Below, one piece after another: positions 36,501 to 45,198 of a DNA stretch of 64,000 bases. The translations under genes were made by a program, and so were the position numbers. The stretch comes from DASQPR01 sp963836785 (GTDB taxonomy: Bacteria; Actinomycetota; Actinomycetes; Mycobacteriales; Micromonosporaceae). The notes beneath the pieces are model-generated. The model saw nothing but the letters and a program-made list of their open reading frames with translations. It was not told the origin of the DNA and did not search any database. The stretch's first letter is position 1. Each line of letters starts with the position of its first letter. The stretch is from positions 186,001 to 250,000 of the forward strand of contig CAWIKW010000007.1 of the NCBI GenBank assembly GCA_963836785.1, read 5' to 3'.

Positions 36501-37595
36501 ATGGACTCGCGAACGGTGCCCTGGCGTGGCGTGGTCGGCGCGATGGCCCTGGCAATCCTGATGTCGGCCCTGCTGTCGGCGTGTGCTCAGGCCGGATCCG
36601 TCGACGGCAAGACACCGGTCGACCAGCGCGGAGACCGGACCGCATCGTCGCGCGCGTCCGCGAGCAATGCCTCGCCCGCCCCGTGTCGGCTTCCGAAGGC
36701 GTTCACGTCGGCCGGTGCCGCAGCGACCTTGACCGGTCCGGCGTTGACCGCCTTGACCGGCGGCCCGGTGACCCAGCCGTTCCGGATCGACGGTGGACGT
36801 CTCCGCGTCGATGTGCCGCAACCGGGCGATGGCCCAGGGATCTCGGCCGTCGCCGCCGCGTGCGTCGCGCTCGCGTCGATCAGTGCCGACGGGGTGCGAT
36901 TCGGGGATCTGGCGTTGTCCGGCGGCGTACGGATCGGCCTGGCGCGGGTCACCGTGGCTGATTCGGTGGCGGCGAACTCGGACCGAGTGACGGTCGGTGA
37001 TGGCGATGTCCAGCCGAAGGTCGGTACGGCGCCGGCCTATCACGATCGGCTCGCCTGGGTGGTCGTCGTCGTGTACGAGATGGCGGTTCCGTGCCCGATG
37101 ATCCCGGCTGGCAGCGGGGCGCCGAAAGCGACCGATCCCCTGGCATCTCGGCAGCCGACCGACTTCGACTATCAGGTCTTCTTGGTGGATGCACACAGCG
37201 GCGCGGACGCGCTCACGTACACCGAGGGTCGGCCGGCCCCGTGCGGCGGTCCGGGGCGGCTGGCGCCGTCGGTGTCCGTACCGGCGGATGTGGTGTCGGT
37301 TGCGTGGTCGATGACGGCGCGCAATCCGGACGGGCATTCGGCGACGATCACCGCGGATATGGTGACGTGCGATGGGTACGACCCGTTGGTGCTGTCCGAC
37401 GAGGACCGGCCCGCCGTGGTCCAGGTGCTGGTGCAGCGTCCGATCGGTCGTCCATGTGGCGTGGTGGTCCGCCGGCCGCTGACGTTGCGTGCGGCCGTGG
37501 CGACCGCGTCGCTGCCGGCGAAGCTGGTGCACGCGCCGACCGGGCTGTCCGTGCCGTCAGCCGCCGTGGCGGTCCAGCCGAGCCCGACGCGCTGA
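36501..37595 (+). CDS. secreted lipoprotein, unknown function
   Basis: The 364-residue protein has a signal peptide ending in L-L-S-A-C (lipidated C28). The mature part is Ala/Val/Pro-rich with repeated beta-strand-like segments (V-A-W-S-M-T-A-R-N-P-D-G, V-V-V-R-R-P-L-T-L) and five or more cysteines, suggesting disulfide-bonded beta-sandwich domains. I do not recognise a family. ATG 36501 gives the best signal; nearby ATGs at 36483 and 36495 are in frame. It is divergent from the PLD-like gene. Confidence 0.72.
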   Translation: MDSRTVPWRGVVGAMALAILMSALLSACAQAGSVDGKTPVDQRGDRTASSRASASNASPAPCRLPKAFTSAGAAATLTGPALTALTGGPVTQPFRIDGGRLRVDVPQPGDGPGISAVAAACVALASISADGVRFGDLALSGGVRIGLARVTVADSVAANSDRVTVGDGDVQPKVGTAPAYHDRLAWVVVVVYEMAVPCPMIPAGSGAPKATDPLASRQPTDFDYQVFLVDAHSGADALTYTEGRPAPCGGPGRLAPSVSVPADVVSVAWSMTARNPDGHSATITADMVTCDGYDPLVLSDEDRPAVVQVLVQRPIGRPCGVVVRRPLTLRAAVATASLPAKLVHAPTGLSVPSAAVAVQPSPTR

Positions 37596-37660
37596 TCTGA
37601 CGTTGTCGGAACTGCCTGCGATGATCGGTGGCGATGCCGATGTGACCGGGAGGTCCGCAC

Positions 37661-38404
37661 ATGAGCGATCTATCGTCCGGATATCTCGCCGCGATCGCAC
37701 GCCACAGTGCAGGCCTCGCCGACACCGCCGACGGAAACCTCGCCGCCGACGTCGAGCGGTGTCCCGGCTGGACAGTCGCGGATCTCGTCCACCACCTAAC
37801 CGAGGTGCAGTGGTTCTGGGCGACGATTGTCGAGGAGCGGCTGACCGCGCCGCCCGAGGCAGCGCTCCGGCCGGCCCGCGCTGAGCCCGAGCGGCTGATC
37901 TCGTCGCTCCGGTCAGAGTCCAGGCGGTTGGTCCGCGTGCTCGCCGAGGCACCCGCGGATGACCATGTCTATACCTGGGCGCCGGCCCAGCAGGACGTCG
38001 CCTTCGTCACGCGGCATCAGGTCCAAGAGGCCGCTGTGCATCACTGGGACGCGGCCCACGCGCGCGGTGATGCCGTGGCCATTGAGGCGTCGATCGCCGC
38101 CGACGCGGTCGAAGAGTTCCTGACGTTTTCGGTCTCGTCGGACGCCGATCCGGCCGAACCGCCGCGTCCGGCACTCGACGGGCGGTTCGCGTTGAGCGCC
38201 GAGGCTGGCGCCGGTTGGACCATTTCCGACGGTCGGGCTCCCGGCACGATCGCGTGGACCCGTGGCGTCGACGAGGGCACGCCGACGATCGCCGCCTCCG
38301 CGGCCGATCTTCTGCTCTGGCTCTACGGCCGCGTCGAGGTCGACACGAGCGGTGTTGCACCGGACCTGGTTGCCCGCTTCCGCGCGCTGTGCTTCACCGA
38401 TTGA
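37661..38404 (+). CDS. mycothiol-dependent maleylpyruvate-isomerase-family protein
   Basis: The 247-residue MDMPI/DinB-like protein has the P-G-W-T-V-A-D-L-V-H-H-L segment with the first His pair and the R-H-Q-V-Q-E-A-A-V-H-H-W-D-A-A motif that completes the metal site. A C-terminal SCP2-like domain ends V-A-R-F-R-A-L. ATG 37661 has GGGAGG upstream. Substrate unknown. It is related to, but clearly different from, the protein encoded at 28037. Confidence 0.88.
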   Translation: MSDLSSGYLAAIARHSAGLADTADGNLAADVERCPGWTVADLVHHLTEVQWFWATIVEERLTAPPEAALRPARAEPERLISSLRSESRRLVRVLAEAPADDHVYTWAPAQQDVAFVTRHQVQEAAVHHWDAAHARGDAVAIEASIAADAVEEFLTFSVSSDADPAEPPRPALDGRFALSAEAGAGWTISDGRAPGTIAWTRGVDEGTPTIAASAADLLLWLYGRVEVDTSGVAPDLVARFRALCFTD

Positions 38405-38573
38405 CGACGGGCCGCCCGACGAGAGCGCCGGCACGATCGCCGCTGGAGACAGCTCCATGCGCAAGATCGCCAGACGGCAAGACCGCAAGCTGAGAGAAGC
38501 CACCGTCACCCGTCCGTCCGTAGCGTCGAGACCAATCCAGGGACCTGGTTGACTCACGACCGAAGGACGAGAC

Positions 38574-39035
38574 ATGGCCCGCTTGACCGCCCCCCTCATC
38601 GGGGTGACCGCACGGCCGGTGTGGCTGACAAGCGCGCTGGCCTTTCTTCTAGCCGCAGTCGCGACGGAGGCCTACGGTCTCGTGGCCCGCGGTGCCGGGA
38701 TCCCGATGGCCGCCGGCAATCCGGGCGGGGACGTCGCGACGCCGATCACCGTGGGCATGTTCGCGATGGCGACCGTTCTCATCGGGATTGTCGCCACGAT
38801 CTTCGCGGCCATTGTCGCCCGGTACGCCGGCAATCCGGCTGGCATCTACCTGCGTACGACAGTCGTGCTGGCCGCGGTCTCGTGCGCTGCCCCGATGTCG
38901 GCCGGAGACACGGCACTGTCGACCAAGCTCATGCTGTGTGGCGGCCACGTCATCGCGGCGGCGATCGTGATACCGATCGTGACTCGGCGATTGGGAAACA
39001 TCACATCTCGGACAGCGTCGCCAAGCTCCAGGTGA
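38574..39035 (+). CDS. DUF6069-like membrane protein
   Basis: This 153-residue protein has four hydrophobic segments (about 17-37, 57-82, 91-111 and 117-137) and a polar tail. Length and layout fit the actinobacterial DUF6069 family of unknown function. ATG 38574 follows GGACGAG. It lies 169 bp after the MDMPI gene on the same strand. Confidence 0.75.
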   Translation: MARLTAPLIGVTARPVWLTSALAFLLAAVATEAYGLVARGAGIPMAAGNPGGDVATPITVGMFAMATVLIGIVATIFAAIVARYAGNPAGIYLRTTVVLAAVSCAAPMSAGDTALSTKLMLCGGHVIAAAIVIPIVTRRLGNITSRTASPSSR

Positions 39036-39157
39036 CCAATCAACGGCGGCGGTCATCCGAGATCGGTCGGGCGCTTGGCGCCTGAACGCGTGCCGTCGAG
39101 GCAGGCCTAACTGCGGTTCTGGCGAACGGGCGTCGGCATCCGGGGTATGACGTGGCT

Positions 39158-40078
39158 ATGGAAAAGGTCATTCTGGTCACAGGTGCGTCCGGCTTCATCG
39201 GTTCGCATCTCGCTCGGGCGCTGGTGGACGCCGGCTACGGGGTTCGGGCCATGACGCGGCGTCCGGAGACGTACGGCGGGGCCGGCGTGCCAGTCGCCGG
39301 CGACGTGGGTGACCGGGCCGCACTCGACGCCGCGCTGGACGGCGTGGACGCTGCCTACTACCTCGTCCACTCGCTCGACTCGGACGACTTCGAGGAACGG
39401 GATGCGCGCGGCGCCCACAACTTCGCCGCGGCCAGCGCCGACGCCGGTCTCGAACGCATCGTATATCTCGGCGGCCTCGGTTCCGACGACGACAATCTGT
39501 CGGCTCATCTTCGGTCGCGTCGCTCGGTGGAGCGGCTGCTGCGGGCCGGCGAGGTGCCGGTGACCGTGTTGCGGGCCGCCGTCGTCGTCGGCCACGGCAG
39601 CATCTCGTGGGAGATCACCCGCCAGCTGGTCGACCACCTGCCCGCGCTCGTCACGCCGCGGTGGGTCAACACACGCGTGCAACCGATCGCGCTGGCCGAC
39701 GTCGTACGGTATCTGGTCGGCGTCCTCGAACCGGAGTCGGCTCGGGGGCAGGTGTATCAGATCGGCGGCCCCGACGTGCTGCGCTACATCGACATGCTGG
39801 AGCGTGCGGCCGCGGTGCGGGGCAAGAAACTCCCGAACGTGACCGTTCCGCTGTTGACGCCCCGGCTGTCCTCGGTCTGGTTGGCGCTTGTCACGGACGT
39901 CGACCTGGGAACCGCACGCAACCTGGTCGACTCGATGACCACCGAGGTGATCGTGCACGACAGATCGATCGAAGACGTCGTGCCCGGTGCGACGCTCGGC
40001 TACGAGGAGTCCGTCCGGGTGGCGTTGGCCGACCGTACGAGGGCGACGTCAACGGGATCCGGCCGCACCCGCCGATGA
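39158..40078 (+). CDS. NAD(P)-binding Rossmann protein (atypical SDR, epimerase-like)
   Basis: The 306-residue protein opens with V-T-G-A-S-G-F-I-G-S-H-L, the glycine-rich nucleotide site of extended/atypical SDRs. It contains Y-Y-L-V-H-S and Y-L-G-G-L-G in place of a standard Y-x3-K, as in NmrA/DUF2867-linked sugar-epimerase-like proteins. Such members often sense or reduce small quinones, but nothing here defines a substrate. The start is ATG 39158 or GTG 39152. The stop overlaps the next gene by four bases (ATGA), so the CPBP protease is co-translated. Confidence 0.83.
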   Translation: MEKVILVTGASGFIGSHLARALVDAGYGVRAMTRRPETYGGAGVPVAGDVGDRAALDAALDGVDAAYYLVHSLDSDDFEERDARGAHNFAAASADAGLERIVYLGGLGSDDDNLSAHLRSRRSVERLLRAGEVPVTVLRAAVVVGHGSISWEITRQLVDHLPALVTPRWVNTRVQPIALADVVRYLVGVLEPESARGQVYQIGGPDVLRYIDMLERAAAVRGKKLPNVTVPLLTPRLSSVWLALVTDVDLGTARNLVDSMTTEVIVHDRSIEDVVPGATLGYEESVRVALADRTRATSTGSGRTRR

Positions 40079-40785
40079 CGTGGCGTACGCGTATCCAGGA
40101 CATCGTCGCGCCATCACTGACCGACCGCGTTCCGCGTGATCACGAAGAGACGGATCGCCAGTTTCTGCGTCGCCGTGTCGTGGTGGCGGTCGCCCTCGTG
40201 GCCGGGGCCGTACTGCTCGGCTTCTCCCTTGCCATCCGGCCCGGCGACTCGACGTTCTACGCGCTGACCGGAGCGGTCGCCGTCGTGTGGACAGCCGGAG
40301 GCCTCGCGTCGGGCCCGTTGCACCTCGGCTACATCTCGTTCCGCGGCGGCCTGCGGCGCCCGGTCCTGATGCCGTTCGTCACCGGACTCGTCGCGGCCGC
40401 TGTTTTCGTTGCCGGGGCCTTGGCCGTACGGGAGATTCCACCGCTGCGCGACTACGTCGAAAACGTACTGGCCCACGCCCAACAAGGTTCGACCGCGCTG
40501 ATCGTGGTCGTGACGCTCGCGAACGCGATCGGTGAGGAGATCTTCTTTCGCGGTGCCCTGTTCGCCGCGATCGGCCGGCGGAACGCGGTTGTCATTTCGA
40601 CGATCGTGTACGCGATTGCCACGCTCGCAACCGCGAACCCGATGCTCGTGTTCGCCGCGCTCACGCTCGGCGTTGTCTTTGGCCTGCAGCGACGAGCGTC
40701 CGGCGGCATCCTCGCTCCGATCATCACGCACGTGACATGGTCGATGATCATGCTGTTTGCCCTGCCGCCGCTGTTTGGACTGTGA
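40075..40785 (+). CDS. CPBP-family (CAAX-like) intramembrane metalloprotease
   Basis: This 236-residue protein has about six to seven helices and the glutamate motif E-E-I-F-F-R-G followed by later His-containing helices (I-T-H-V-T-W), the metal site of the CPBP/Abi intramembrane protease family. The ATG overlaps the upstream stop. Members mature peptides or modulate bacteriocin immunity; the role here is unknown. Confidence 0.85.
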   Translation: MTWRTRIQDIVAPSLTDRVPRDHEETDRQFLRRRVVVAVALVAGAVLLGFSLAIRPGDSTFYALTGAVAVVWTAGGLASGPLHLGYISFRGGLRRPVLMPFVTGLVAAAVFVAGALAVREIPPLRDYVENVLAHAQQGSTALIVVVTLANAIGEEIFFRGALFAAIGRRNAVVISTIVYAIATLATANPMLVFAALTLGVVFGLQRRASGGILAPIITHVTWSMIMLFALPPLFGL

Positions 40786-40854
40786 GCCCGAGCGACGCGT
40801 TTCCCCGGCGCCGACGAGCGGCGCATTTCCCCGGAGCCCTAGTGGCGCCTTGAG

Positions 40855-41676
40855 CTACTCCTGCTCGGTCGGGCGGATCAGCAACTCGTTGACCGCCACG
40901 TGACGTGGTCGAGTGACGACATAGGCGATCGCATCGGCGATGTCCTCGGCCTGCATCGGTTCGATGCCGGTGACCTGCGCCCGCATCGTCTCGAGAACCT
41001 CGGCGCGGTTGTGTCCGGCCAGTTCGGTGGCGGTCGCGCCCGGCTCGATGAGCGACACGCGTACGTGCCGACCGGTGACCTCCTGGCGCAGCGACTCGCT
41101 GAAGGCGCCGATGCCGTGTTTGGTCAGGTTGTAGACGCCTCGGCCGCTGCGCGCGACGCGTCCGGCCACCGAGCTGATGTTCACCATGTCGGCGACCCGC
41201 CGTGGCCCGGACTCGGCCGCCTGCAGCAGATGTGGCAGCGCGGCGTGCGCGCAGTAGAGCAGGCCGAGGACATTGATGTCGACCATGCGCTGCCACTCGG
41301 ACAACGGAGCGTCGACGACCGGGCCTAGGAGCATGACGCCGGCGTTGTTGACCAGCGTGTCGAGACGACCCAGTTCACCGACCGTACGTTCGACTGTCGA
41401 GTTCGCCTGGCGCTCGTCGGTGATGTCGGATTCGAGCACCAACGCCGTGCCGCCTTGTTCTCGGATATCAGTGGCGAGTGCCGCCAGGCGGTCCGTACGG
41501 CGTGCGGCCAGGGCCACCGCCGCGCCGTGCGCGGCGAGCATCGCCGCGGTCGCCGCTCCGATGCCGCTGGAGGCACCGGTCACCAGCGCGACCGTGCCGG
41601 CCAGTGGCCGCGTCAGCGGACGCGTCGCGGCCGCCGCGTCGGTACGAGGCTCGTCGAAGATGGATGCATTGGTCAT
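40855..41676 (-). CDS. short-chain dehydrogenase/reductase
   Basis: The 273-residue classical SDR has T-G-A-S-S-G-I-G, N-N-A-G-V, catalytic Ser in N-I-S-S-V and Y-N-L-T-K, and the E-P-G-A-T block, so it should be an active NAD(P)H oxidoreductase. An N-terminal Thr/Arg-rich extension of about 25 residues precedes the domain. ATG 41676 has GAGGAGA upstream. The leader carries a 27-bp tandem repeat and a palindromic operator pair. Confidence 0.9.
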   Translation of the reverse strand: MTNASIFDEPRTDAAAATRPLTRPLAGTVALVTGASSGIGAATAAMLAAHGAAVALAARRTDRLAALATDIREQGGTALVLESDITDERQANSTVERTVGELGRLDTLVNNAGVMLLGPVVDAPLSEWQRMVDINVLGLLYCAHAALPHLLQAAESGPRRVADMVNISSVAGRVARSGRGVYNLTKHGIGAFSESLRQEVTGRHVRVSLIEPGATATELAGHNRAEVLETMRAQVTGIEPMQAEDIADAIAYVVTRPRHVAVNELLIRPTEQE

Positions 41677-41686
41677 GTCGTCTCCT

Positions 41687-41767
41687 CGTGAAGCACGGTC
41701 GGCGAGTACCACGCGTGAAGCGCGGTCGGCGGGTATCGCAGGTGAAGCGCCCGTCGGCGGGTATCGC
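41687..41767. repeat. 27-bp tandem repeat, three units, in the SDR leader
   Basis: Units start at 41687, 41714 and 41741 and follow CGTGAAGCGCGGTCGGCGGGTATCG with few changes. The array lies between the operator pair and the start codon of the SDR, so it is probably transcribed as part of its 5' leader. Confidence 0.8.
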
Positions 41768-41770
41768 GCG

Positions 41771-41821
41771 AATCGGAGGGCACTCCGATTACTCTCGAAA
41801 CTATAAGAGGAGCGTCCTCCG
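41771..41821 (-). promoter_or_regulatory. two CGGAG-N4-CTCCG-type operators and a promoter for the SDR
   Basis: AATCGGAG-GGCA-CTCCGATT (41771-41790) is a perfect 20-bp palindrome, and AGGAG-CGTC-CTCCG (41808-41821) repeats its core. The centres are 34 bp apart. Between them, minus-strand TATAGT (about 41806-41801) resembles a -10 box. No regulator gene is adjacent. Confidence 0.6.
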
Positions 41822-42105
41822 GATAGCAAATGACGCGGTGTCCTGCGAACTCTCCTCAGATGATCTCTAAGTGGGCGGTGTCGGGTTGCCGAATCGGCGG
41901 GAACGAATGAGCGCCTGATTCGTGGCCGCCGCCGGGACCGCAGTCACCGCGCGGTCGCCCACCCGCCCGGCGTTGATCTGCGCGGCCATTTGAAACGGCC
42001 AGATGAAGCGGCGAGATGAAGCGGCCACGTGAGGCAGCCACGTGACGATGTCGAAACCCCGTCGTTGTTTTGGCAAAGGTGGACACGCCTTGACAGGCTG
42101 GGCGC
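41822..42105. other. gap with a 13-bp tandem repeat before the flavoprotein gene
   Basis: Four 13-bp units (TGAAACGGCCAGA, TGAAGCGGCGAGA, TGAAGCGGCCACG, TGAGGCAGCCACG) run from 41991 to 42042, ending 63 bp before the flavoprotein start. I see no gene in this stretch. Confidence 0.75.
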
Positions 42106-43221
42106 ATGGATCAATACGACGTAGCGATCGTCGGCGCCGGACCGGCCGGGTCGAGCGCCGCGCTCGCCGCTCGTCGCCTCGGCGCGAGCGTGCTGCTGCT
42201 CGACAAGGCGGCCTTTCCCCGCGACAAAGCCTGTGGCGACGGCATTGCGCCGCACGCGCTCGAGGTGCTGCGCGAGCTGGGCGTCACGGGCGTCGAGAAG
42301 GGGTACGCCCCGGTTCCCGCGTTGCATCTCGTCGGTCCGAGCGGGGCGGCCGTCGTCCGAAATCTCACCCGGCCCGACTACACGATTCCGCGCAAGGTGT
42401 TCGACGCACGTCTGGTCGAGGCGGCGGTGGCGGCCGGAGCGACGCTAGTGCAGCACACCGTACGGAAGATCGACGAGCGGCCGGAATCTGTGGTGCTGGA
42501 TGGGGTGATCTCCGCTCGTACGGTGGTCGGGGCCGACGGCGCCTACTCGCTCGTACGGCGCACCCTCGGTGAACCGACCAATCCGGACGGTTGCATGGCG
42601 TTGGCGATCCGGGGGTACGCAACCGCGGTCGGTCCCGTACAGCAGCACATCATCACCGCTCCGGCGACGCAGTGGCCGGCGTACGCGTGGAATTTTCCGA
42701 TCGGTGACGGACGCGCGAACATCGGGTACGGCGAAGTCCTCCGCGGCGCCACGTTATCGCGGGACCACCTGCTCGATCGGATGGCGTCACTGCTGCCCGA
42801 AGTGGACACGGCCGCGGCGACGGGACTGCGCGCGCATCACCTCCCCCTGTCGACGCATCGCCCGACGCACGGCCGCGGTCGACTCCTGCTCGCCGGCGAT
42901 GCGCAATCGCTGATCAACCCGTTCACCGGCGAAGGCATCTTCTACGCGGTGGTGTCGGGTTCGCTGGCTGGCGCCGCCGCCGCCGCGCCGGGCAACGGCG
43001 TGGCCCGACGGTACGGTGATTCGCTGCGCCGACGCCTGGGCCGACATCTGCGCCACAGCCGGATGGCGGCTCGCCTCACCGGTAGCGCCCGTGTCGTCGA
43101 CGCGACCATGCGAGCGGCCGCGCGAGATCAGCGGGTCTTCAACTCGATCGTCGAGCTCGGGCTCGGCGACGGGCGGCTCACCGGCCGTACGCTCGCGGGC
43201 ATCGCGCGCAACCTCTGGTGA
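42106..43221 (+). CDS. geranylgeranyl-reductase-family FAD-dependent oxidoreductase
   Basis: The 371-residue flavoprotein has a dinucleotide site G-A-G-P-A-G-S-S-A-A, the family's K-x-C-G-D-G-I-A-P motif (here K-A-C-G-D-G), V-V-G-A-D-G-A-Y-S and the second FAD motif G-D-A-Q-S-L-I-N-P-F-T-G-E-G-I. These mark the geranylgeranyl reductase group, which saturates isoprenoid chains of menaquinone, lipids or carotenoid precursors. No isoprenoid synthesis genes are adjacent, so the partner chain is unknown. ATG 42106 fits the conserved start. Its 3' neighbour is convergent. Confidence 0.88.
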   Translation: MDQYDVAIVGAGPAGSSAALAARRLGASVLLLDKAAFPRDKACGDGIAPHALEVLRELGVTGVEKGYAPVPALHLVGPSGAAVVRNLTRPDYTIPRKVFDARLVEAAVAAGATLVQHTVRKIDERPESVVLDGVISARTVVGADGAYSLVRRTLGEPTNPDGCMALAIRGYATAVGPVQQHIITAPATQWPAYAWNFPIGDGRANIGYGEVLRGATLSRDHLLDRMASLLPEVDTAAATGLRAHHLPLSTHRPTHGRGRLLLAGDAQSLINPFTGEGIFYAVVSGSLAGAAAAAPGNGVARRYGDSLRRRLGRHLRHSRMAARLTGSARVVDATMRAAARDQRVFNSIVELGLGDGRLTGRTLAGIARNLW

Positions 43222-43273
43222 CGGTGTCGTCCCTGGGTGGGTCGACCGGCCGCGATGACCGGGCCGATCGCCG

Positions 43274-44044
43274 TCACCGAGCGTCGGTCGACTTGCTCGC
43301 GTTCCGGGAGCCGTCGGTGACGAGCCATTCCTCGAAGGTCTGCGTTCCGCGTGGCCCCTCGCCGATCGGGAGCAGTCCACCGCCGGCCATCGCCCGGCCC
43401 ACCGCGCCCGGCAGGCGGATGGGCACCATGAGGCGGTGGTCGCCGCGGGCGTGGACCAGGGCGCGGACCATGTCCGACATCTCCCGCCGTTCGGGGCCGG
43501 CGATGTCGGGGGCCCGCCCGACCGGCTCGTCGAGCGCCAGCACAACGAGCGCGGCCGCGACCTCCCGAGCCGCGATGGGTTGGGTGGTCATGCGAGGCAC
43601 GATCGCGAATGGGCCGCCTCGGGCGAGCATCTGGTCGGCAAACTCGTAGAACTGCGTCGCACGCAGCACCGTCGCCGGCACGGGTCCGGCCAACGCGACC
43701 CGTTCCTGCGCGAGCTTTCCCTTGTAGTAACCGAGATCGACCCGGTCGATGCCGACTATCGACAAGACGAGATGGTGCGACACGCCCGCGCGTTGTCCGG
43801 CATCGATCAGGTTGTGCGTCGCCGTCTGGAAGAACGCGGTGGACTTCTTCTCGCTCACCGTGGTCATGTTGGTCACATCGATGACGACCGAGGCGTCCCG
43901 CAGCGCGTCGTCGAGCCCGGTCCGGGTGATCACGTCAATCCCGCGCGACCGGGAGATCACGGTCGGCTGATGGCCGGCGGCACGTACGGCGTCGACCACG
44001 TATCGGCCGAGGGTTCCGGTGCCGCCGGCGATTGCGATGCGCAT
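43274..44044 (-). CDS. NmrA-like NAD(P)-binding epimerase-family protein
   Basis: This 256-residue protein begins I-A-I-A-G-G-T-G-T-L-G-R-Y-V, the atypical SDR/NmrA nucleotide site. It contains Y-Y-K-G-K-L-A-Q-E, which keeps a Tyr and Lys in positions typical of the family. It is the downstream gene of a two-gene unit (the membrane gene starting at 44507 is first, gap about 10 bp). Epimerase-like proteins of this kind are one of the three classes encoded beside ECF41 sigma factors (carboxymuconolactone decarboxylase, oxidoreductase, epimerase). A sigma factor of that class lies 1.2 kb away. Confidence 0.85.
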   Translation of the reverse strand: MRIAIAGGTGTLGRYVVDAVRAAGHQPTVISRSRGIDVITRTGLDDALRDASVVIDVTNMTTVSEKKSTAFFQTATHNLIDAGQRAGVSHHLVLSIVGIDRVDLGYYKGKLAQERVALAGPVPATVLRATQFYEFADQMLARGGPFAIVPRMTTQPIAAREVAAALVVLALDEPVGRAPDIAGPERREMSDMVRALVHARGDHRLMVPIRLPGAVGRAMAGGGLLPIGEGPRGTQTFEEWLVTDGSRNASKSTDAR

Positions 44045-44054
44045 GCTGTTTCCC

Positions 44055-44507
44055 CTATAGGTGTTCGACTGTCAGCCGGTTGTGATGTTGTGGTGCCGAT
44101 GGCACCGACGCGCGGACCGGCAACACGAGCAGCGCGGACAGCACCGTCGAGCCGCCGAGCGCGACGATATTGCCGATCTTGTCGGCGGTGCCGAACATGC
44201 CCAGGTGCGACAGATGGAATCCCAGGTGCTCGAGATTGAATACGAGCCACGACCATCCCGCGACACGGAAGATCTGGCGGCTGGGGCGCAGCACCGACCA
44301 CGCGGTCATCACGAACAGCGCCAGGTATAGTCCGCCGACATCGCGCGTCAGATGCTCGTTGTACGGCCCGAGCATCGAGACCCACCCTCGTCCGGGGAGT
44401 GGGAACGACTGGTAGAACGACAACGGAAACGCGGCCGCCCACACTCCGACGTACGCCGCGGTGAGCGCCAACACGGCCGCCAGCACCTGCTTGGTTCGGA
44501 TGGTCAT
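44055..44507 (-). CDS. conserved-looking membrane protein
   Basis: The 150-residue protein has four hydrophobic segments (about 8-28, 58-75, 82-100 and 110-130). The loops carry G-P-Y-N-E-H-L and N-L-E-H-L-G-F-H-L-S-H, giving several His that could bind heme or metal. I recognise no named family. ATG 44507 is the only plausible start, with no clear ribosome site. An ECF41-type -35 motif lies at 44542-44536 and its -10-like element ends just before the ATG, so a leaderless mRNA is possible. Confidence 0.75.
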   Translation of the reverse strand: MTIRTKQVLAAVLALTAAYVGVWAAAFPLSFYQSFPLPGRGWVSMLGPYNEHLTRDVGGLYLALFVMTAWSVLRPSRQIFRVAGWSWLVFNLEHLGFHLSHLGMFGTADKIGNIVALGGSTVLSALLVLPVRASVPSAPQHHNRLTVEHL

Positions 44508-44515
44508 GTATCAAG

Positions 44516-44542
44516 GACCGGATGGCCTCGCCAGATGTGACA
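44516..44542 (-). promoter_or_regulatory. near-match to the ECF41 promoter before the membrane-epimerase pair
   Basis: On the minus strand TGTCACA (44542-44536) is followed by a 16-base spacer and GGTC (44519-44516), one base away from the CGTC found at the two stronger sites. The -35 and spacing agree exactly. Confidence 0.5.
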
Positions 44543-44589
44543 CGGCCGTGGCATTTCGGATCGGCAGTGCGTGCCAGGCCGTCCCGCGT

Positions 44590-45114
44590 CTACTCGCTGT
44601 CATCCTCCGGCTCGACCAGCAGCCGCGCGTAGTTGCCCATCGAGCGCTGGTAGCGGGGGAGATGGGGAGCTAGCGCCGCGACGGCGATCGACACTGCCTC
44701 GCGCTCGCGGCCGGTGTCGACCAGGCAGAGCGCCAGCGTTGCACTGATCGCGTCGGCCAGCGTCCGGGTTTGGTCATCGAGTGTCGCCGGGTCTATGCCG
44801 CGCTCTGCCTCCAGCAAGGTGACCGCCGTTTCGACCCGGCCGGTGTTGCGCAGCGAGCTGGACATCTGGATCACCGCACGACGCCGGCGGTATCCGGTCA
44901 ACCCGCCGTCGATTGCCCGCTGGTAGAGCGGCACGGCACGGTCCGAGTGTCCGGTTGAATCCCATGCGCAAGCGCGCTCGAACAGACCGATGGGGTCACC
45001 GTCGGGCAGCTCGGCCGCCAGTTTGTCGATCATGGCCCGGAAGTCGTCTTCGCGGTCTTCGTAGTCGTCGATTGACGCCCAGGCGTCCGCGACGCGCTTT
45101 TCCCAATCGTTCAC
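44590..45114 (-). CDS. tetratricopeptide-repeat-type protein
   Basis: This 174-residue helical protein has three TPR-like segments (F-E-R-A-C-A-W-D-S-T-G-H-S-D-R-A-V-P-L, V-I-Q-M-S-S-S-L-R-N-T-G-R-V-E-T-A-V and L-A-L-C-L-V-D-T-G-R-E-R-E-A-V). No enzyme motif is seen. It is common in actinobacteria as a stand-alone protein of unknown partner. GTG 45114 gives the usual V-N-D-W-E-x start; a longer frame from 45171 is not conserved. Confidence 0.78.
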   Translation of the reverse strand: MNDWEKRVADAWASIDDYEDREDDFRAMIDKLAAELPDGDPIGLFERACAWDSTGHSDRAVPLYQRAIDGGLTGYRRRRAVIQMSSSLRNTGRVETAVTLLEAERGIDPATLDDQTRTLADAISATLALCLVDTGREREAVSIAVAALAPHLPRYQRSMGNYARLLVEPEDDSE

Positions 45115-45198
45115 CCGGACACGCTGGCACAACCTCGGCGTCGGCGCACCAGATTTTGCGCCGCGAGGCATCGCTGACGGCTTGTCCGCGCGATTGAA

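Noticed and set aside
39107..39958. minus-strand frame of 283 residues opposite the Rossmann gene
   Set aside because: It is an antisense shadow with His/Asp/Arg-rich composition; the plus strand has a clear nucleotide-binding motif.
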